From positions 1,881-24,381 of the forward strand of contig DMQJ01000226.1 of NCBI GenBank assembly GCA_003455715.1: a DNA stretch of 22,501 bases. The letters run 5' to 3'. The stretch is from Acidimicrobiaceae bacterium. Lineage in GTDB: Bacteria > Actinomycetota > Acidimicrobiia > Acidimicrobiales > Ilumatobacteraceae. A program made the translations under genes and the position numbers. Below, one piece after another: positions 14,302 to 22,179 of this stretch (its first letter is position 1; each line of letters begins with the position of its first letter). The notes under the pieces are model-generated. The model was not told where the DNA came from, searched no databases, and saw only the letters and a list, made by a program, of their open reading frames with translations.

Positions 14302-15263
14302 CCCTTGCCCTTGTCGAGTTTGGGGTCGAACGCATCGCGCAGACCGTCACCAATGAAGTTGATGCACACGGCGAGCAACACGAGCATGCCGCAGGGATAG
14401 GCCACCAGCCACCAGCGACCCTGGCGTGCGCCTTCCTGCGACAGTTCGATGAGCTTGCCGAGCGACGTGTTGCCCGCGCCGGGCTGGGGCCCAAGGCCGA
14501 AGAAGGCCAGTGTCGACTCGATGACCAGGCCGCCCACGACGGCGATGGTGAACGACACGAGGATCGGCCCGATGCTGTTGGGAATCAGGTGCGTCACCGA
14601 GATGCGCAGGTTGGAGGCGCCCACGGCCCGCGCCGCCTCCACGAATTCTCGCTCTTTCAACGCAAGGACCTGCGACCGCACCAGGCGCGCAACGGTCATC
14701 CACCCGAAAATGGTGATGAGGAAGATCATGAAGCGGAACGACGATCGGTCGCCGATGATGCTCGTGATCCATCCGACCTCACCGAGGAACTGCCGGAAGA
14801 GGATGGCCGCAACCAGGAACGGGAAGGCGATGAAGATGTCGGTGGCCCGCATGATGAAGTCGTCGAACCGACCACCACGGAGCGCGGAGAACACACCGAT
14901 GGCGACACCTAGCACCACCGACAGAATGCCCGCCATCGCACCGATGAACAGCGAGCTGCGGGTGCCGTAGATGAGCCGGCTGTAGATGTCGCGTCCGATG
15001 TCGTCGGTGCCCATCCAAGCGACCTTGCTCGGAGGAAGGAACTGGTTGGCGCCTTCGGAGATGTCGATCACCTGCTCATCGACGCCATACCGAGCCGTAA
15101 GACTCGGCACGATCACCGCGAGCAGCACGAGAAGAAACAGCACCGTGGCGATCGCGGCACCGCGATTGCGCCAGTACCTGCCCAGCGCAAGCACCACGGG
15201 GCGCTTGGACGCGACATCGAGCCCTTCGGCTGCGTCGAGCGTGGAAGTGGAGTTGTCAGCCAA
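14298..15263 (-). CDS. Peptide-type ABC importer permease (OppC/DppC-like)
   Basis: A 321-residue membrane protein. After a cytoplasmic N-terminus comes a first helix (about 36-54), a periplasm-side loop containing WMGTDDIGRDIYSRLIYGTR (the OppC N-terminal domain signature), and five further helices. The EAA loop that docks on the ATPases reads EREFVEAARAVGASNLRISV. ATG 15263 overlaps the stop of the upstream permease by 8 bp. Together with that permease it forms the membrane channel of the importer. C-terminal [12 protein letters not shown] is typical of the family. Confidence 0.93.
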   Translation of the reverse strand: MADNSTSTLDAAEGLDVASKRPVVLALGRYWRNRGAAIATVLFLLVLLAVIVPSLTARYGVDEQVIDISEGANQFLPPSKVAWMGTDDIGRDIYSRLIYGTRSSLFIGAMAGILSVVLGVAIGVFSALRGGRFDDFIMRATDIFIAFPFLVAAILFRQFLGEVGWITSIIGDRSSFRFMIFLITIFGWMTVARLVRSQVLALKEREFVEAARAVGASNLRISVTHLIPNSIGPILVSFTIAVVGGLVIESTLAFFGLGPQPGAGNTSLGKLIELSQEGARQGRWWLVAYPCGMLVLLAVCINFIGDGLRDAFDPKLDKGKG

Positions 15264-16227
15264 GTTTGATCCTCGGGTCGAGCTTGGCGTACGACAGGTC
15301 GGCCAAGAGGTTGAACACGAGCACGGAAATGATGAGGAGCACGAGGAACGGCATCAGCGCGGGCAGGTCGCCGTTGAACACGTGTTTGATGTAGTAGGCG
15401 CCGACGCCTGGGTAGTTGAAGATGCGCTCGGTGATGATGAGGCCACCGATGAGCTGACCGAGGTCGAGGGCGATCACCGTGGCCATAGGAATCATCGCGT
15501 TGCGCACTCCGTGGCGACGCAAGATAGTCCACTCTCCCAGGCCTTTGGCCCGGGCGGTGCGCACATAGTCCATCGAGCGCACGTCGAGCAGGCTTGCCCG
15601 CATGAACCGGGCATAGGCCGAGATCGTCTGGATGGCCACGACGGTGACCGGAAGAATCATGTGTTTGATCATCAGCCAGAGATCGAAGCCCTGGTTTCCG
15701 GGCGGGTACACCCGGCCATCAGGAAGCCAGCCGAGCTCGATGGCGAAGATCAACTGCAGGACCACGCCCGACACGAACGGGGGGATGGCGCCGATGAAGT
15801 AGGCGAAGAAGTTCACGATCGTGTCGGCGATGCCGCCCGGCTTGCGAGCCGCCAGGGTGCCGATGGAGATACCGATGGTGATACCGAGCACCGATGCGGT
15901 ACCCGCAAGGCGCAACGTGTTGAAGATCGAGTAGCGCAGTTCCGTCCAGACGTCGGCGCGGCCCTTGATGGTGCGCTGCCATTCGTCGGGACCCTGGATG
16001 AAGCTGTGCAGCCACTTGAAGTAGCTGCGGATGTAACCGCCGAAGCCGTCGTACAGGAAGTTGGCTTCCTTGTACTGCTGGATCTTCTCTTCGGTGACCC
16101 GGGTGTTGTTGCGCTTGTAGGACTCGACCGGGTTCCACCCGATTCTCACCATGACATAGACGGTGAACGTGATGAAGATGATGGTGGGAACCATCCACAA
16201 CAGGCGCCTGACAATGAATCTCAGCAC
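15256..16227 (-). CDS. Peptide-type ABC importer permease (OppB/DppB-like)
   Basis: A 323-residue membrane protein. The N-terminus LRFIVRRLLWMVPTIIFITF is the typical first helix, followed by a long external loop (WNPVESYKRNN...), which is longer than in simple DppB proteins and resembles the OppB type. The EAA loop reads DYVRTARAKGLGEWTILRRHGVRNA, and the end ADLSYAKLDPRIKLG is classic. GTG 16227 is chosen as start because GGGGG lies about 6 nt upstream and homologues begin here; a TTG at 16239 would add four residues. A 124-bp gap with a strong hairpin separates it from the binding-protein gene upstream. Confidence 0.92.
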   Translation of the reverse strand: MLRFIVRRLLWMVPTIIFITFTVYVMVRIGWNPVESYKRNNTRVTEEKIQQYKEANFLYDGFGGYIRSYFKWLHSFIQGPDEWQRTIKGRADVWTELRYSIFNTLRLAGTASVLGITIGISIGTLAARKPGGIADTIVNFFAYFIGAIPPFVSGVVLQLIFAIELGWLPDGRVYPPGNQGFDLWLMIKHMILPVTVVAIQTISAYARFMRASLLDVRSMDYVRTARAKGLGEWTILRRHGVRNAMIPMATVIALDLGQLIGGLIITERIFNYPGVGAYYIKHVFNGDLPALMPFLVLLIISVLVFNLLADLSYAKLDPRIKLG

Positions 16228-16277
16228 CGCAACCCCCAACGACTTCGAACGTGTGTTTGCAATCGGACCGGAAGCGA

Positions 16278-16309
16278 CGTTGGGGCCGGCCTTGCGGCCG
16301 ACCCCAACG
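16278..16309 (-). other. Intercistronic hairpin between binding-protein and permease genes
   Basis: CGTTGGGG, one C/A mismatch, CGGCC, loop TTGC, GGCCG, then CCCCAACG: 13 pairs around a 4-nt loop. It lacks a T-tract on the minus strand, so it looks like an mRNA-stabilising or partial-termination element that would keep binding-protein mRNA above permease mRNA, a common arrangement in importer operons. Confidence 0.6.
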
Positions 16310-16335
16310 CTACTTCAGTAATGGATGAGCAATCG

Positions 16336-16357
16336 CTCGATCAGAGCTCGATCAGAG
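16336..16357. repeat. 11-bp tandem duplication across the binding-protein stop codon
   Basis: CTCGATCAGAG occurs at 16336-16346 and 16347-16357. It duplicates the TGA stop (16354-16352) with a second TGA 11 bp downstream. Confidence 0.85.
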
Positions 16358-18085
16358 CTCTTCGAGCACCGCTTCACCGGCGAGGAACTCACTCGGGATG
16401 ATTTCCTGGTCGGCGGTGGTCTCGTACATACCCGGCAGCACCGGGAAGCTCACCAGCCACACGTACCACGACGAGTTCGAGCACTCGGTGATGGGGTTCG
16501 GGCAGTCAGAGGTGGGGAACTGCTCCGCACCGATGATGATCTGGCCGTCGCCATCGACGTCGGTCCACTCGTACCAGTTGTTGATCGCACGGTAGTTGGC
16601 GATCTCCTCGGTGGAGGTGGCGTCGAGACGGTCGGTGCGGTAGGCGCCAACGTTCGGGAACTGCAGCAGCGGGAGCATGATGTGATCCTCAGCCATCAGG
16701 GCGATGGCCTGCTTCACTTCTTCCGCACGCTTGGCCGGGTCGAGCTCGGCGTCGGCAGCGATGAGCAGCTCAGTGGCTTCCTCGTTGCACCAGCCGTTGC
16801 TGTTCTGACCCTGGAAGTCGTTCTCCTCGGTCGGGATCTGGTCGCAACCCCACGTACGGAGGTAGGCGGGGTCCGGAGCCACGGTGTTGATGTACATCGC
16901 CATGTCGTAGTCGAGCGACGGCAGGCGGGTCTCGAACACGCAGGGCAGCGCCTCACAGTTGTCGGCACGCACGTTGAAGCCAGCCTCGGCCAGCTTCGGG
17001 ATCAGGAACTCCTGGGTGCTCTCACGGCGGGTGTTGCCGGTGTTGACCATCCAGCGGATCTCCGGAACCTCACCGGTCTCGGGGTTGACCCACATGCCGG
17101 AGCCGTCCTGGGTCCAGCCGTTCTCCTCGAGAAGCGCCACGGCGCCTTCGGGGTCGTAGCTGCCTTCGAAGGCGTTGTCGCAGTACGGGCCGGGGGCGAT
17201 CGGGCCGCAGGTCAGCAGCGGAAGGCCGCTGGCGAACGGGGCGTAGATCTGGTCGTACACGGCCTGGGTGTCGATCGACTTGCTGAACGCAGTACGGAAC
17301 ACCGGGTCGGCGAAGGGACCCTCGTAGCTCTGGAAGTAGAAGCCCTCGAAGGCGCCCGAACCAGCAGCGTCGGAGGCCACGTTCGGGTCGGCCAGCTCTT
17401 CATCGAGGCCGGTGTAGGCCTGCGGGAAGATGAAGTCGACCGCGCCGCTCTTCAGAGCGGTGGGGCCATCCTCGGCCGGCACGAACACCACGCGCTCCAC
17501 ACCAGGGGTGCGCGAGCCCATGTAGCCCTCGTTGGGAACGAGCACGAGCTGCTCGGCGCTCCACGAGTCGATCATCCACTCGTTGGCCGAGTAGCTGATG
17601 CCGCCGTCGAATGCCTCGGACACGTCCATGCAGTCGGGGGTGGCGTCAGCCTTCAGCAGGCCACCGAACAGCAGACGCCAGGGGGCGTACTTCTCGCTGA
17701 ACTCGACGACGACTTCGCTGCCCTCACCGCTGATCGAGGTGATCTGGTCGTAACCCGTGGTGCTCAGCGAGCCCGGGGTGTTCATGATGGCGTCGTAGGT
17801 GCACTGGAAGTCGGCAACCGTGATGGGGGTGCCGTCGTTCCACACAGCAACGTCGCTGAGGGTGTAGGTGACACGCATCACCGGCTCGGCCGGGGCCTCG
17901 CCTTCGGTGGTCTCCGTGGCTTCGGTGGTGTCGGTGCTGCCTTCGGTGGTCTCGGTGCTGCCTTCGGTGGTCTCCGTGGCGCCCGTGGTTTCCGTGGTCG
18001 ACTCCTTGTCGTCGCCGCAAGCGGCAACCACAAGGGACAGACCGACGGCCACCGCAGCGAACTTGCTGCGCTTTGTGGTCCTCAC
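16352..18085 (-). CDS. ABC importer substrate-binding lipoprotein (family 5, peptide-type)
   Basis: A 577-residue lipoprotein. A signal peptide ends in the lipobox of LVVAAC with Cys23; then comes a Thr/Glu-rich linker of TETTEGS repeats (about 28-66), followed by the family-5 solute-binding domain (about 70-560). Typical segments include LSDVAVWNDGTPITVADFQ near 76, FPQAYTGLDEEL, and LLTCGPIAPGPYCDNAF. GTG 18085 is chosen because AGGAGG lies 9 nt upstream; longer in-frame starts would add a non-signal-like stretch. It captures the substrate outside the membrane and hands it to the permeases encoded just downstream. The D/E-rich composition and family suggest peptides or similar, but family 5 also takes up nickel, opines and sugars. 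Confidence 0.93.
   Translation of the reverse strand: MRTTKRSKFAAVAVGLSLVVAACGDDKESTTETTGATETTEGSTETTEGSTDTTEATETTEGEAPAEPVMRVTYTLSDVAVWNDGTPITVADFQCTYDAIMNTPGSLSTTGYDQITSISGEGSEVVVEFSEKYAPWRLLFGGLLKADATPDCMDVSEAFDGGISYSANEWMIDSWSAEQLVLVPNEGYMGSRTPGVERVVFVPAEDGPTALKSGAVDFIFPQAYTGLDEELADPNVASDAAGSGAFEGFYFQSYEGPFADPVFRTAFSKSIDTQAVYDQIYAPFASGLPLLTCGPIAPGPYCDNAFEGSYDPEGAVALLEENGWTQDGSGMWVNPETGEVPEIRWMVNTGNTRRESTQEFLIPKLAEAGFNVRADNCEALPCVFETRLPSLDYDMAMYINTVAPDPAYLRTWGCDQIPTEENDFQGQNSNGWCNEEATELLIAADAELDPAKRAEEVKQAIALMAEDHIMLPLLQFPNVGAYRTDRLDATSTEEIANYRAINNWYEWTDVDGDGQIIIGAEQFPTSDCPNPITECSNSSWYVWLVSFPVLPGMYETTADQEIIPSEFLAGEAVLEEL
17931..17972. repeat. 21-bp tandem repeat in the binding-protein linker
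   Basis: Two exact adjacent copies of a 21-bp unit (17931-17951, 17952-17972; begins TCGGTGCTGCC) encode the TTEGST-type repeats between lipid anchor and binding domain. Degenerate copies flank it (about 17890-18000). Confidence 0.85.
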
Positions 18086-18180
18086 GTGGATGGTCCTCCT
18101 GATGTGTAACGGAGGGAGGTAATGCGACCACTTGCGTGGCCATCGCCCGACGGTCCTCCCCGATCCGTTCGGGCGCAGCG

Positions 18181-18211
18181 AGGCTACCACGGTTGTTTAC
18201 CCAGTGGTAGC
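18181..18211 (-). promoter_or_regulatory. Candidate promoter/operator of the importer operon
   Basis: Inverted repeat GCTACCAC (18183-18190) and GTGGTAGC (18204-18211) with a 13-bp spacer, 100-125 bp upstream of GTG 18085. A minus-strand TAGCCT (18186-18181) at its edge could be a -10 box, which would leave a leader of roughly 90 nt ending in AGGAGG. The regulator is unknown. Confidence 0.42.
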
Positions 18212-18232
18212 AAACGTGTTCCCACTTGTACG

Positions 18233-18256
18233 AAAAGTTGGATGAACTGTTCCAAC
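18233..18256 (-). terminator. Weak intrinsic terminator behind tpiA
   Basis: On the minus strand GTTGGA pairs with TCCAAC around an 8-nt loop (18237-18256), followed directly by TTTT (18236-18233). It begins 19 nt after the tpiA stop. The stem is short, so termination may be partial. Confidence 0.4.
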
Positions 18257-18275
18257 CGTTCGTGTTCGAGGGTTG

Positions 18276-19043
18276 CTACACGCCGAGCTTGCAGATACGG
18301 GCGAACTCGTCGGCATCGAGGCTGGCGCCCCCCACGAGCGCACCGTCGATGTCGGTGCAGGCGATGAGTTCGGCGATGTTGGCAGCCTTCACGCTGCCGC
18401 CGTACTGGATGCGCACCTGCTGCGCGGCGTCGGCACCGAACACCTCCGCCACGCAGCCACGGATGGCTGCGCACACGGCCTGGGCATCGTCGCTGGTGGC
18501 GGTGCGGCCGGTGCCAATGGCCCAGATGGGCTCGTAGGCGATGACCAGTGCCCCCACCTGCTGGGCGGACCGGCCCGCCAGCCCGGCGCGCACTTGGCCG
18601 AGCACCTTGGCCTCGGTCTGCCCGGCCTCACGCTCGTCCAGCGTCTCGCCGCAGCACATGATGGGGGTCATGCCGTGCTGCTGAATCGCCGCGACCTTCT
18701 TGTTCACCATCTCGTCGGTCTCGCCGAACAACTCGCGCCGCTCGCTGTGACCACAGATGACGTACTGCACCCCGAGCTTGGCGAGGAACACGGGCGACAC
18801 CTCACCGGTGAAGGCCCCCTTCTCCTCCCAGTGGCAGTGCTGCGCACCGAGCGCGTACCCGACCTTGTCGGCATCGAGCACCGTCTGCACGGATCGGATG
18901 TCGGTGAACGGCGGGTGGAGGCTCACATCGGCGGCCTCCAACTCGTCCTTGCCCACCAGGTAGGCAAGTTTCTGCACGATCTGGATGGCCTCGAAGTGAT
19001 TGAGGTTCATCTTCCAGTTGCCGGAAATGAGTGGCTTACGCAT
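18276..19043 (-). CDS. tpiA: Triosephosphate isomerase
   Basis: A 255-residue protein, standard length. It interconverts dihydroxyacetone phosphate and glyceraldehyde 3-phosphate in the cytosol (glycolysis, gluconeogenesis). All catalytic residues are present: Lys11 in GNWKMN, His99 in CGHSERR and Glu171 in AYEPIWAIGTG, with the phosphate-binding loop GGSVKAAN (215-222) and GALVGGASL near the end. ATG 19043 overlaps the pgk stop by 8 bp, so the two are translationally coupled. Normally secG follows tpiA in actinobacteria; here the importer operon comes first. Confidence 0.98.
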   Translation of the reverse strand: MRKPLISGNWKMNLNHFEAIQIVQKLAYLVGKDELEAADVSLHPPFTDIRSVQTVLDADKVGYALGAQHCHWEEKGAFTGEVSPVFLAKLGVQYVICGHSERRELFGETDEMVNKKVAAIQQHGMTPIMCCGETLDEREAGQTEAKVLGQVRAGLAGRSAQQVGALVIAYEPIWAIGTGRTATSDDAQAVCAAIRGCVAEVFGADAAQQVRIQYGGSVKAANIAELIACTDIDGALVGGASLDADEFARICKLGV

Positions 19044-20160
19044 TGGGGGCTCCCCTCAGAGCTTCCAGGCCGGGCAGGTCGCCCAACTCCAGCAGTTCCA
19101 GTGAGGCTCCCCCACCGGTGCTCACATGGTCGACCTCGTCGTCGAGGCGGAACTGGGCGAGCGCGGCCGCACTGTCGCCGCCACCCACCACCGTGAAGGC
19201 CTTCGTGTCGGCCATTGCCTGCGCCACCGTGCGCGTGCCGGCCTCGAACCGCGGGTCTTCGAACATGCCCATCGGGCCGTTCCAGAACACGGTGCGAGCG
19301 TCCATGATGACGTCGGTGAAGGCCGCCGCCGAGCCGGGCCCGATATCGAAGCCCTTGGCACCGGGCGGCAGCGACCGACCGAACGTGGCGAAGTTGCCGC
19401 TTGCGTCGGTGCCCACGAGATCTTCGGGAAGGTGAATGGCCTTGCCTGCGGCAGCAGCGTCGGCCAGCAGCCGTTTGCATGTGTCGACCTGGTCGGGCTC
19501 CCACAAGCTGTCGCCGATGCCGTAACCCTGCGCGGCAAGGAAGGTGAAGCACATCGCCCCACCCACCACGAGCGAGTCGACCACCCTCAGCAGTGCTTCC
19601 ACGACGCCCAGCTTGTCGCTGATCTTGCTACCCCCGAGCACCGCAACGAACGGGTGCTTCGGCTCGTTGCGCAGGCCGAGGAGCACCTCGACCTCCTTCT
19701 GCAACAGCAAACCCATCGCGCTGGGTAGGGTGCGCGGGGGCCCGACGATGCTGGCGTGAGCGCGGTGGCACGCGCCGAACGCGTCGTCGACGTACATGTC
19801 GATACCGTCGACCAGCTTCGCCACGAACGCCGGATCGTTGCCCTCCTCGCCTGCGTCGTACCGCAGGTTCTCCAGCAACTCGACACCCGGCGCCAACTCC
19901 GCGAGCCGGGCTCGCACAGGGTCCATCGAGTACTTCGGGTTCGGCTGCCCCTTCGGGCGGCCGAGGTGGCTGCAGGTGACCACCTGCGCGCCACGCTCGG
20001 TGAGCCAGTTGATGGTGGGCAGGGCGGCGCGGATGCGGAAGTCGTCGGTGATGACGCGCGCGTCACCCTCGCCTTCCATCGGGACGTTGAAGTCAGTCCT
20101 GACGAGCACCCGCTTCCCGCTCACGTCGCCCAAGTCGGCGAGGGTGGGGATGCGGCCCAT
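19036..20160 (-). CDS. pgk: Phosphoglycerate kinase
   Basis: A 374-residue protein, slightly shorter than the usual 390-400. It transfers phosphate from 1,3-bisphosphoglycerate to ADP. Family signatures: RVLVRTDFNVP (17-27), SHLGRPKG (64-71), LLENLRYDAGEE (95-106), VDDAFGACHRAHAS (124-137), LGGSKISDKL (175-184), FWNGPMGMFE (292-301) and the nucleotide-binding GGGDSAAAL near 326, followed by VSTGGGASLELL (346-357). Asp24, Asn25 and Arg44 of the substrate site appear intact. The ATG is 3 bp behind the gap stop, so it is read in one operon gap-pgk-tpiA. No abnormality except the compact length. Confidence 0.98.
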   Translation of the reverse strand: MGRIPTLADLGDVSGKRVLVRTDFNVPMEGEGDARVITDDFRIRAALPTINWLTERGAQVVTCSHLGRPKGQPNPKYSMDPVRARLAELAPGVELLENLRYDAGEEGNDPAFVAKLVDGIDMYVDDAFGACHRAHASIVGPPRTLPSAMGLLLQKEVEVLLGLRNEPKHPFVAVLGGSKISDKLGVVEALLRVVDSLVVGGAMCFTFLAAQGYGIGDSLWEPDQVDTCKRLLADAAAAGKAIHLPEDLVGTDASGNFATFGRSLPPGAKGFDIGPGSAAAFTDVIMDARTVFWNGPMGMFEDPRFEAGTRTVAQAMADTKAFTVVGGGDSAAALAQFRLDDEVDHVSTGGGASLELLELGDLPGLEALRGAPNA

Positions 20161-20163
20161 GGC

Positions 20164-21195
20164 CTACTTCTTCTTCTTGGTGGCAGCGGCCACCTTGGCG
20201 CCGGCGTAGAGGGTGGTGTCGATGAGCCGGTTGCTGTAGCCCCACTCGTTGTCGTACCAGGCCAGCACCTTCACCATCTTGCCCATGCTGGCGGTGAGGC
20301 CGGCGTCGAAGATGCTGGAGTGCGGATCGCCCTGAATGTCGCTCGACACGATGGGGTCTTCGGTGTACTTCAGGATGCCCTTCAGCGGACCGGACGACGC
20401 GGCCTTCTTGAACGCCGCATTGATCTCGGCAACCGTCGCCGCCTTCTTCAGGTTGGCGGTGAAGTCGACGATGGAGCCCGTGGGCACGGGAACGCGCAGC
20501 GAGGTGCCGTCGAGCTTGCCCTTCATGCTCGACAGCACCAGGCTCGTGGCCCGGGCTGCGCCCGTGCTGGTGGGCACGATGTTGATCGCGGCGCCGCGGG
20601 CGCGGCGGAGGTCCTTGTGCGGGCCGTCGACCAGCTGCTGGTCACCGGTGTACGCGTGCACGGTTTGCATCAGGCCCTGCTCGACGCCGAACGCATCATC
20701 GAGCACCTTCACCACGGGCACGAAGCAGTTGGTGGTGCAGCTGGCGTTGGAGATGACCTTCTGGGTCTTGAAGTCGAAGTCCTTGTGGTTGACGCCGTAC
20801 ACGAAGGTGGCATCGGCGCCGTCGCACGGAGCCGACACGATCACCAGCGGGGCACCGCCCTCAAGGTGCCACGCAGCCTTGTCGCGGGCGGTGAAGATGC
20901 CGGTGCTCTCGATGACCACGTCGACACCGAGGTCGCCCCAGGGCAGGTTCTTCGGGTCGCGCTCTTGCAGGACCTTCAACTCGTCGCCATCGACTGAGAT
21001 TCCGCCCTTGCTCACCTTGATGTCGGCGTCGAGAATGCCGAGCACGCTGTCGTACTTGAGCAGGTGAGCCATCTGGTCGAGCGAACCGAGGTCGTTCACC
21101 GCCACGATGTCGATGTCGGCGCCGCGCTGCTTGGCGGCGCGCAAGAAGTTGCGACCGATGCGACCGAAACCGTTGATACCGACGCGAACCGTCAT
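20164..21195 (-). CDS. gap: Glyceraldehyde-3-phosphate dehydrogenase, type I
   Basis: A 343-residue protein. It oxidises glyceraldehyde 3-phosphate to 1,3-bisphosphoglycerate with NAD. The N-terminal Rossmann motif is VGINGFGRIGRN (5-16), the NAD-side motif VNDLGSL (33-39), the active site SNASCTTNC with Cys153, and the activating His180 in TVHAYTGDQ. VPTSTGAARA (207-216) and WYDNEWGYSNRL (313-324) are also conserved. ATG 21195 is preceded by GAAAGGAA at about 8 nt, and upstream codons lack homology. The C-terminus carries an unusual lysine run (ATKKKK). It is the first gene of the gap-pgk-tpiA operon, with its own promoter candidate at 21239-21244. Confidence 0.98.
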   Translation of the reverse strand: MTVRVGINGFGRIGRNFLRAAKQRGADIDIVAVNDLGSLDQMAHLLKYDSVLGILDADIKVSKGGISVDGDELKVLQERDPKNLPWGDLGVDVVIESTGIFTARDKAAWHLEGGAPLVIVSAPCDGADATFVYGVNHKDFDFKTQKVISNASCTTNCFVPVVKVLDDAFGVEQGLMQTVHAYTGDQQLVDGPHKDLRRARGAAINIVPTSTGAARATSLVLSSMKGKLDGTSLRVPVPTGSIVDFTANLKKAATVAEINAAFKKAASSGPLKGILKYTEDPIVSSDIQGDPHSSIFDAGLTASMGKMVKVLAWYDNEWGYSNRLIDTTLYAGAKVAAATKKKK

Positions 21196-21238
21196 GGTTG
21201 CGTTCCTTTCGGGGAGAAGGGGAGGTGTTCCGTCGTCA

Positions 21239-21262
21239 ACCCTACTCGCGCCCACGGGCGCG
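21239..21262 (-). promoter_or_regulatory. Candidate gap operon promoter with a 16-bp palindrome
   Basis: Minus-strand TAGGGT (21244-21239) would start transcription about 36 nt before ATG 21195, leaving a leader with a Shine-Dalgarno. Directly upstream is the perfect palindrome CGCGCCC-AC-GGGCGCG (21247-21262), which would lie between the -10 and -35 positions, so it could be an operator. Confidence 0.42.
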
Positions 21263-21303
21263 GCCCAGGTGCCTTGGTCCTGAACCGGGTCGGTGTGCTG
21301 TCG

Positions 21304-22158
21304 TCAGCGCTCGGCGGGCAGATCGCGGTGGCCGGTGCGCACGGTGTAGCCGCACGCCCGCAGGCGTCGCGCCAGTTCCTCCGCCACCGCCACGCTCCGA
21401 TGACGGCCACCCGTGCAGCCAATGGCGACCGTGAGGTAGCTGCGACCCTCCCGCTCATAGGCAGGAAGGGTCGACACCAACAGCGCTTCGAACCGGTCGA
21501 GGAAGTCGATCGCCGAGGCCTGCCCGAGGACGAACTCGCGCACGGGAGCGTCGTGACCCGTCAAGGGGCGTAGCTCGGCGTCCCAGTGGGGGTTGGGGAG
21601 GAACCGCACATCCATGACGATGTCGGTATCGAGCGGCAGGCCGTGCTTGAAGCCGAAGCTCTCGACAGCCAGCTGCATGCGTTGGTCGCCCTGCTCGCTG
21701 TCGAACGCCCCGACCAGCTTGGCCTTCAACTGGTGCACGTTGAGGTCGGTGGTGTCGATCACCAGGTCGGCCTCGCTCTTCACCGGCTCGAGCTGAGCTC
21801 GCTCGAGCTCGATGGCCTCCATCAGGCCCGCCGCCTCAGCGTGAAGGGGGTGCTTGCGGCGAGTGGCGTCGTAGCGCTGCACGAGCACCGACGTGGCCGC
21901 ATCGAGGTACAGCACTCGCACCCGGTGACCCGCGGCTCGCAGCGCGGCCACTCGGGGCAGCACCTCCACGTGCTGGCGGCCCGACACCAGCGCCAACTTC
22001 TCGATGTCGCTACCCGGCTTGCTCACCAACTCCACGATGGTGTCGACCAAGGAGGTGGGAAGGTTGTCGACCACGTACCACCCAAGGTCTTCCATCACCG
22101 CCGCCGCGCCGGAGCGTCCAGCGCCCGACAAACCGGTGATGAGAAGGATGTCCGCCAT
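21304..22158 (-). CDS. rapZ: RapZ-family nucleotide-binding protein (RNase adapter)
   Basis: A 284-residue protein. The N-terminal P-loop GLSGAGRS (9-16) has Arg where Lys is usual; as I recall this is common in actinobacterial members. VVDNLP (29-34) and a kinase-like region follow. The C-terminal domain contains FGFKHGLP (168-175), DVRFLPNP (183-190) and GCTGGRHRSV (247-256), the signature of the sensory C-terminal domain. In E. coli RapZ binds GlcN6P and steers the sRNA GlmZ to RNase E; in actinobacteria its role is not settled. ATG 22158 follows a TACGAT box by 8 nt. In most actinobacteria yvcK and whiA come next, but here gap follows after 108 bp. Confidence 0.95.
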   Translation of the reverse strand: MADILLITGLSGAGRSGAAAVMEDLGWYVVDNLPTSLVDTIVELVSKPGSDIEKLALVSGRQHVEVLPRVAALRAAGHRVRVLYLDAATSVLVQRYDATRRKHPLHAEAAGLMEAIELERAQLEPVKSEADLVIDTTDLNVHQLKAKLVGAFDSEQGDQRMQLAVESFGFKHGLPLDTDIVMDVRFLPNPHWDAELRPLTGHDAPVREFVLGQASAIDFLDRFEALLVSTLPAYEREGRSYLTVAIGCTGGRHRSVAVAEELARRLRACGYTVRTGHRDLPAER

Positions 22159-22166
22159 CGAGTTGG

Positions 22167-22172
22167 ATCGTA
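22167..22172 (-). promoter_or_regulatory. -10 box of rapZ (leaderless)
   Basis: Minus-strand TACGAT, 8 nt before ATG 22158, in the 21-bp gap behind the methyltransferase stop. Confidence 0.45.
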
Positions 22173-22179
22173 GGCGCGA

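Noticed and set aside
16325..18109. Plus-strand open frame of 594 codons opposite the binding-protein gene
   Set aside because: Antisense shadow; the minus strand encodes a lipoprotein with signal peptide, linker and family-5 domain and a Shine-Dalgarno.
19756..20997. Plus-strand open frame of 413 codons opposite gap and pgk
   Set aside because: Shadow of two highly conserved glycolytic genes; composition is Val/His/Arg-rich without domains.
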